A program made the translations under genes and the position numbers. Positions 7,291 to 11,262 of a stretch of 11,262 nucleotides of DNA are shown piece after piece (position 1 is the first letter of the stretch; each line of letters starts with the position of its first letter). The notes beneath the pieces were generated by a model. That model worked only from the letters and a program-made list of their open reading frames with translations. It was not told the DNA's origin and made no database searches. Source of the DNA: an uncultured Eubacteriales bacterium (GTDB lineage: Bacteria > Bacillota > Clostridia > Oscillospirales > Acutalibacteraceae); assembly GCA_900317795.1 (NCBI GenBank), contig ONIF01000037.1:1-11262 (forward strand). The letters run 5' to 3'.

Positions 7291-8404
7291 TTTTTTCACC
7301 GCTTTTCAATACATACAAAAATATTATCCACCCTATCAATGTTATGTCCATAGTTATCTCAACTGCACCCAAAATTGCATATACATATATAACACACATC
7401 AGCGGATAACAAAATTTTATATTTTTTCTTATGCCGATAACGTGTACCGCTGTCACCGTCAGCAATACCGCACATATTATCCCCTGTTCGCATACGCAAT
7501 TCCAAAAAGCATTTTGTGCATTCGGATACCAGTCCGTTGCACTTATCCACACTTCATAAGCTGTATTATAGCCGTATCCCAAAACCAAATGATTTCTCAA
7601 TATCAAAGGCAAATAGTCAAATATAACTGTTCTGCCCGTCATGCCTGTTGTCCTGTTGAGAATATTTACAATAAAATATCGTATCGGATATATCCCCGTG
7701 AAAAAGTCATATACAAACGGAAATACTGCCGACATTCCCGCTATCCCCACAAATAAAAATCTTTTCTGCAAAAGCCTTTCCGCTTTCATTAAAATAAATA
7801 CTGCCAATATGCCTATGCCGACCGCACCCGTCATGCAATTCACTTTTGCACTCATGTACAAAGATACTGCAACTATCGCCAAAAATCCAAAAATATTCTT
7901 TTGTTTTCCCATGCAGTACAGCACTATCCATTCAATGTGCTTGTACAATACCGTGAATTTATTTCCTAAAAGATAATCATATTTGAACATTTCGGGGTGA
8001 AATATCACAAAAAAATCATTGCACATCACATACACAAACGACAAACACAAGAATATTTTTATGATAAAATCCGCACTTTTGACTTTAACTGCATAAACGA
8101 ATACTTGAAATATCTCAAATATGATGAGTATATGAAACAATCCGCCTGCGACTGTATGAGTATAAACATAATTGTCTTTATTCACAAATGCAGATATAAA
8201 CGTAAATATTGAATAAGTCCCCAAAAGTGCCAATATCGGAATATCTTTTTGCCTGAAACGAATTTTCGGGAGTATCAGCGTGAATAAAATCAACGCAATT
8301 AGCCTCTGTATATACAAATACGGAAATCTCACAAATACCGCATGATACAGCAATACAAGCATTATCCCCAAATAAACCGACTTCAACGAAATTTTGATAT
8401 TCAC
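7232..8404 (-). CDS. Wzy/O-antigen-ligase-like polysaccharide polymerase
   Basis: A 390-residue protein with about 10-12 predicted membrane helices. The Wzy_C-type region has TGRT (256-259), LVLGYGYN (273-280) and PNAQNAFWNCVCEQGI (294-309), matching the TGR ... GYG ... HN ... E-G pattern of O-antigen polymerases and ligases, with Gln-Asn where His-Asn is usual. Expected role: joining flipped repeat units at the outer membrane face. GTG (8404-8402) is the only plausible start: an in-frame stop lies about 8 codons upstream and the purine run GGGGGA abuts the start too closely to be a good ribosome site. Both ends look disturbed. Upstream, a MITE separates it from its neighbour. Downstream, its last 18 residues from Asn372 read through into the next gene for 59 bases, as expected if one A was lost from a 7-A run. 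The family call is fairly sure; the exact linkage made is unknown. Confidence 0.85.
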   Translation of the reverse strand: MNIKISLKSVYLGIMLVLLYHAVFVRFPYLYIQRLIALILFTLILPKIRFRQKDIPILALLGTYSIFTFISAFVNKDNYVYTHTVAGGLFHILIIFEIFQVFVYAVKVKSADFIIKIFLCLSFVYVMCNDFFVIFHPEMFKYDYLLGNKFTVLYKHIEWIVLYCMGKQKNIFGFLAIVAVSLYMSAKVNCMTGAVGIGILAVFILMKAERLLQKRFLFVGIAGMSAVFPFVYDFFTGIYPIRYFIVNILNRTTGMTGRTVIFDYLPLILRNHLVLGYGYNTAYEVWISATDWYPNAQNAFWNCVCEQGIICAVLLTVTAVHVIGIRKNIKFCYPLMCVIYVYAILGAVEITMDITLIGWIIFLYVLKSGEKNDKRDNTRLQRGKIHIRMH

Positions 8405-8407
8405 TCC

Positions 8408-8417
8408 CCCTTTAAGC
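8408..8417. repeat. Left copy of 10-bp target-site duplication
   Basis: CCCTTTAAGC, identical to 8541-8550, immediately flanking the MITE-like element. Keeping only one copy recreates a gapless gene junction. Confidence 0.85.
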
Positions 8418-8540
8418 CAATGTCGTCAACTTAACGAAATCAATATTATTATCCTGTCATTCTGAGGAGCGAAAGCGACGAAGAATCTTTGCAAGATTCC
8501 TCACTTCGTTCGGAATGACAGTCTTAAGTTGATGACATTT
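8418..8540. mobile_element. MITE-like element, 123 bp, inserted at a gene junction
   Basis: The ends are inverted repeats: AATGTCGTCAACTTAA (8419-8434) and TTAAGTTGATGACATT (8524-8539), matching at 15 of 16 positions. Inside is an imperfect palindrome: outer arms CTGTCATTC (8454-8462) and GAATGACAG (8513-8521), and a perfect central hairpin GAATCTT-TGC-AAGATTC (8483-8499). The element is flanked by a perfect 10-bp direct repeat, CCCTTTAAGC, which marks it as a transposed unit. It encodes no transposase, so it would need one in trans. The core (GTCATTCTGAGGAGCGAAAG and on) resembles a hairpin repeat I recall from many bacterial genomes; I cannot confirm copy number. On the - strand it supplies the last 12 codons and stop of the upstream gene and now separates it from the polymerase gene. 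Confidence 0.85.
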
Positions 8541-9463
8541 CCCTTTAAGCGTTTTTGCAATCCACGAATTTTCCACTTCAAATGATACTGCAACAAGTGC
8601 AGATTGAAAGCACTTTTCTTTATCTTTGCAAAAGTCTTTTCATTCACAGGCATTTCCAACGGCAGAAATGAATTGGAAACGATTTTATAAACATCTCCCA
8701 AACTGCTTTTATACCGCATTTTCCTTTCCTGCAAGTGTATATACAAATACTCCTCTTTCACCAATCCGTCTTTCATGTAATATCTATAAACTTTTCCGTT
8801 TTCCCATGTATATAAACATTCAGTTTTATCTTCCAAAAACTCTCTTGTTTCGGGCTGAAAGGTTATTTTGATAAATTTATTTGAAAGAATTTTGAAATTC
8901 ACCGACAAATCCGCTTCATATACCCTTTTGTTATTCTTCAAAAATATATCATGTATATTTTCCCTATTATTCCAACATTCATCAAAGATTACATTTTCAC
9001 TTGCCGTAAACGCCTTTTTATACAAGTCACCATGCATGAAAAGACGGTTATTTTTATATGTATTCTTAAATATCATCAAATGCCCCAGACAAAATATTTT
9101 GTCATATCCTTCAACGAAAAATTTTTTCATATCACCGAAAATCAAATCGTTGTCGCAATAACCCCAATATTCATAATCTTTCACCATATCTTCAAACACA
9201 TATCCGAAACATACCCTGTAATCACACAATTTATAGGCACTTTTCAGCGATATTTCAAAATCAAACTTTTCCTGTATTTTCTCTTTTATTTCCGTGAAAG
9301 TCATATATATCACTTTCACGTTTTCGGGATAAGCATATTTATTTTTGTCATCTGTCAATATCAGAAAATCAAATTCGGGATTTTTTTCACAGCTTCTCAG
9401 AAACAGCGGAAAATAATTCGGCATTCTCCCGAAATAGGCAAGAAAAATACAGTATTTTTTCAT
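8501..9463 (-). CDS. DUF6625-type putative glycosyltransferase with MITE-derived C-terminus
   Basis: 320 residues, soluble. It begins KKYCIFLAYFGRMPNYFPLF, then SCEKNPEFDFLILTDD, then ISLKSAYKLCDYRVCFGYVF, and has a DxD-like motif in WGYCDNDLIFGDM (Asp104, Asp106 region). This pattern fits the DUF6625 family of putative glycosyltransferases in capsule clusters; the family name is from memory and the reaction is unproven. ATG 9463 is chosen over GTG 9472: GGAG (9472-9475) lies 8 bases before it, and it overlaps the upstream acetyltransferase stop as ATGA. The last 12 residues (NVINLRLSFRTK) and the stop are encoded by the inserted MITE. Without the insertion the protein would end KRLKGE, at 312 residues, with its TGA overlapping the polymerase GTG. 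The tail is short and likely tolerated, but it is not ancestral. Confidence 0.8.
   Translation of the reverse strand: MKKYCIFLAYFGRMPNYFPLFLRSCEKNPEFDFLILTDDKNKYAYPENVKVIYMTFTEIKEKIQEKFDFEISLKSAYKLCDYRVCFGYVFEDMVKDYEYWGYCDNDLIFGDMKKFFVEGYDKIFCLGHLMIFKNTYKNNRLFMHGDLYKKAFTASENVIFDECWNNRENIHDIFLKNNKRVYEADLSVNFKILSNKFIKITFQPETREFLEDKTECLYTWENGKVYRYYMKDGLVKEEYLYIHLQERKMRYKSSLGDVYKIVSNSFLPLEMPVNEKTFAKIKKSAFNLHLLQYHLKWKIRGLQKRLKGNVINLRLSFRTK
8541..8550. repeat. Right copy of 10-bp target-site duplication
   Basis: CCCTTTAAGC, identical to 8408-8417, on the other side of the MITE-like element. It lies inside the coding sequence of the DUF6625-type gene. Confidence 0.85.
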
Positions 9464-10110
9464 TCTGTCCACTCCACGTTATTTTTAATTATTTTTGCAG
9501 GCGTTCCACCTGCAAGGCATTTCTTTTCCTGCATTTTCAATCCGCAAACCGTACTTTTGCACGCTATTACAGAACCCTCCGAAATTACACTTCCCTTTAA
9601 AACCGTCACATCTGACGCTATCCATACATGATTTTTTACCGCAATTTCTTCTATAAAGGGCTTGCCGTTTACAGAATGCCCATCTGTATCTCTTACACTT
9701 ACATTCCACCCTAAAAGCACATTATCCCCAAATGAAATTTTTTTCTGACACTCTGCGAGAAAATTTCTGTTTGCATAGAAATTTTCCCCGAACCGCAATT
9801 CACCGCCCTCAACGGCTATTCCAAAACCCTCTCCCAAATTGCAAGTTCCGTTAAAAATGATTTTACCGCCCGAAATCCCGATATATCCACGACCTGCCGA
9901 AACAAATTTTCCGCCCCTGTAACCCAATGTTATCATACTTCTTTTGCAAGTACCGTTTATGCAAATGCTTTTTTTATCGAGAATGCCAAATTCGGTATCA
10001 TACTTCACCCGAAAAGGCAATTTTTTCGCCTGCACAAACGGCAGACACCTGTAATTAAAATACACGCTTTTCGGCAAATCTCTCAGATATTTCAAAAATT
10101 CCTTTATCAT
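9460..10110 (-). CDS. Left-handed beta-helix (hexapeptide) O-acetyltransferase
   Basis: A 216-residue acyltransferase of the hexapeptide-repeat family (WcaF/maltose O-acetyltransferase type). Irregular hexapeptide repeats run from about residue 58 to 195 (for example IGISGGKIIFNGTCNLGEG, then LGWNVSVRD, then IASDVTVLKGSVISEGSVIA). The catalytic His is probably His145 in DTDGHSV, and GGTPAK (201-206) is the usual C-terminal acetyl-CoA-site signature. Trimeric in the family, cytoplasmic, transferring acetyl from acetyl-CoA to a sugar hydroxyl; here presumably the polysaccharide repeat unit or a precursor. ATG 10110 is preferred to TTG 10134: it is preceded by GGAGAGG and overlaps the upstream glycosyltransferase stop as ATGA. 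Its own stop overlaps the next start in the same way. The acceptor sugar cannot be inferred. Confidence 0.88.
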   Translation of the reverse strand: MIKEFLKYLRDLPKSVYFNYRCLPFVQAKKLPFRVKYDTEFGILDKKSICINGTCKRSMITLGYRGGKFVSAGRGYIGISGGKIIFNGTCNLGEGFGIAVEGGELRFGENFYANRNFLAECQKKISFGDNVLLGWNVSVRDTDGHSVNGKPFIEEIAVKNHVWIASDVTVLKGSVISEGSVIACKSTVCGLKMQEKKCLAGGTPAKIIKNNVEWTE

Positions 10111-10991
10111 CTCAGCCTCTCCGATAATCCGCAATACAATTTTGTATTCACTATCAAGACAAATGCACGGATTTTATCAAATCCCCCTGCATTTGAAAAT
10201 ATCTTTCTTTTATCAATCTCCAAATCATACTTCCATGCTTTGAACTTCGCCAATGCATGAAGATAACGCTTTGAAATATTTGCTTTTATAAACCTGCTGT
10301 CCGTATATTTGTACATCTCTCCGAAAATATATATCAAGTCGGATAAATTTTTCTTTCCCGTTTTTTGCGTAATGGAATTTTCTCTCTGCCTGTAAAAATA
10401 CAGCTTTTCATTGAGATAAAAAATGTTTTTCGCATTTATCAAAACTTTTTGTGTCCAAAGTTCATCTTCATGCAGTAAATTTTCCTCAAAGAAAAAATCG
10501 TTCTTCAAAAGATACTCTCTCTGATAAACACCAAGCCATACAGTAGTCGGATAATCTTTATATTTTTTAATCTGAGTTTCTATGCACTCAATGCCCGTGT
10601 AACGTGTATTTTTATTCAAGCCGTGATGGGTATAATAATCTTCCCCCATTCCGTCAAAAAGAAGTATCTCACATTCTTTTGATGAAATAAAATCAAGTAT
10701 CTTTCCAAAATCCTTTATATAATCATCGGAATCCAAAAAATAAACATATTTCCCTTTTGCAGTTTTCAAGCCCGCATTTCGTGCAGAACTTAAACCACCG
10801 TTTTTCTTATGTATGACAATGATATTTTCATCTTTAAAACTGTCGCATATATGCCCCGAACTGTCCGTTGAACCGTCATTGATTAAAATTATTTCCGTGT
10901 CGGGATAATTTCTGACACTCTCCACGCATTCAAAAAGATATTTTTCCACGTTATAAACGGGAATTATGATTGATAAAAGCACCTTTTTCAT
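10107..10991 (-). CDS. Family 2 glycosyltransferase
   Basis: 294 residues, a standard GT-A family 2 enzyme of capsule and exopolysaccharide clusters. It starts MKKVLLSIIIPVYNVEKYLF and has ILINDGSTDSSG (35-46), NGGLSSARNAG (64-74) and the nucleotide-sugar/metal motif DSDD (87-90) in YFLDSDDYI. Further on, HEDELWTQKVL matches the acidic ED motif often assigned to the catalytic base. Cytoplasmic, membrane-associated action on a lipid-linked sugar is expected. The start could be ATG 10991 (TGATG overlap with the upstream stop) or GTG 10994 (GTGA overlap). Either way the two genes touch, pointing to coupling. The stop forms an ATGA overlap with the acetyltransferase. Donor and acceptor sugars are unknown. 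Confidence 0.92.
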   Translation of the reverse strand: MKKVLLSIIIPVYNVEKYLFECVESVRNYPDTEIILINDGSTDSSGHICDSFKDENIIVIHKKNGGLSSARNAGLKTAKGKYVYFLDSDDYIKDFGKILDFISSKECEILLFDGMGEDYYTHHGLNKNTRYTGIECIETQIKKYKDYPTTVWLGVYQREYLLKNDFFFEENLLHEDELWTQKVLINAKNIFYLNEKLYFYRQRENSITQKTGKKNLSDLIYIFGEMYKYTDSRFIKANISKRYLHALAKFKAWKYDLEIDKRKIFSNAGGFDKIRAFVLIVNTKLYCGLSERLR

Positions 10992-11262
10992 CACCTGTAC
11001 TGCAATTTCATGTCATTTTTAAGAAACATATATAATTTCGGACTTGTCTTTGCAAGAACGAATGCCAAAAAATGTTTTTTGCTTGAATACCCGAACTTTT
11101 CAAAAATCCCGAAATCATGTATTTCTTTTTTGAGTTTCAGAAAAGTTTCTTTATATTTTTCCGAAACACCAAAATAAACCATTTCCCCGTAAACTCGGCA
11201 TTTCATATCCATTTCACTGCTTTTTGCATAGGGCAAAAGCAAGGGATATTTTTCATTTATGC
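10991..11262 (-). CDS. C-terminus of a probable GT2 glycosyltransferase (5' end outside window)
   Basis: The frame is open to the right edge, so only about the last 90 residues are seen; the TTG at 11242 is not a real start. Visible sequence runs INEKYPLLLPYAKSSEMDM to a stop at 10993-10991, with an aromatic and basic end, FLAFVLAKTSPKLYMFLKND. That terminal pattern (a hydrophobic stretch, then SPKLY and a basic tail) resembles the C-terminal region of family 2 glycosyltransferases in polysaccharide clusters, but the catalytic domain is outside, so the call rests on weak similarity and context. It is the first gene seen of the - strand operon and touches the next glycosyltransferase gene directly. 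Confidence 0.55.
   Translation of the reverse strand, partial: INEKYPLLLPYAKSSEMDMKCRVYGEMVYFGVSEKYKETFLKLKKEIHDFGIFEKFGYSSKKHFLAFVLAKTSPKLYMFLKNDMKLQYR

Noticed and set aside
7997..8212. A + strand open frame of 71 codons opposite the polymerase gene, and similar long + strand frames at 8868-9161 and 8951-9631.
   Set aside because: They lie antisense to well-supported family members, have no convincing ribosome site, and their composition follows the reverse complement of membrane or aromatic-rich genes.
8401..8430. TTGACG on the - strand in the MITE end (8429-8424) as a -35 box driving the polymerase gene.
   Set aside because: At 16-18 base spacing the sequence falls on the purine-rich GGGGGAGTGA start region, with nothing resembling a -10 box.
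8453..8522. MITE palindrome as an intrinsic terminator on the - strand between the DUF6625-type gene and the polymerase.
   Set aside because: The stem is imperfect and is followed by GGATAATAATATTG rather than a T tract.
1..11262. CRISPR arrays, tRNA genes and riboswitch leaders.
   Set aside because: No regularly spaced direct repeats, no tRNA-like cloverleaf with CCA end, and no recognisable aptamer core were seen; T-box-type control of valS would lie upstream of the window.

Overview
The window looks like a chromosomal segment of a low-GC Firmicute, most likely a Ruminococcus-like member of the Clostridia. That placement is an inference from base composition, AGGAGG-type ribosome sites, a clostridial-type valyl-tRNA synthetase and the style of the dispersed repeats; no rRNA or other taxonomic marker is present.

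Left part, + strand (1-4123): the 3' two-thirds or so of valS, closed by a strong intrinsic terminator. A second hairpin follows, then a two-gene unit that looks like phage tail or baseplate material: a 111-residue Ig-like protein and a 669-residue coiled-coil, beta-sandwich and SGNH-hydrolase protein. No other phage gene is in view, so this is an orphan receptor-binding-type module. It is followed by a dispersed repeat made of three GC-rich hairpins and by a + strand terminator whose right arm is also the last codons of the convergent flippase gene.

Right part, - strand (11262 down to 4103): a surface polysaccharide (capsule or exopolysaccharide) operon of the Wzx/Wzy type. In transcription order it has the C-terminus of a probable GT2 glycosyltransferase, a complete GT2 glycosyltransferase, a left-handed beta-helix O-acetyltransferase, a DUF6625-type putative glycosyltransferase, a Wzy-like polymerase, a GT2-pyruvyltransferase fusion and a Wzx-like flippase. 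Together they would build a repeat unit, decorate it with acetyl and possibly pyruvyl groups, flip it and polymerise it. Its promoter lies outside the window.

The most interesting signal is at the gene junctions. Four junctions are tight stop/start overlaps (ATGA, GTGA or TGATG). The two flanking the polymerase are not, and each can be explained by one event. Upstream, a 123-bp MITE-like element with 16-bp terminal inverted repeats and a perfect 10-bp target duplication has split the stop from the start; removing it in silico restores a GTGA overlap exactly. Downstream, one missing A in a run of seven turns a predicted ATGA overlap into a 59-base overlap. The polymerase has therefore lost tight translational linkage on both sides.
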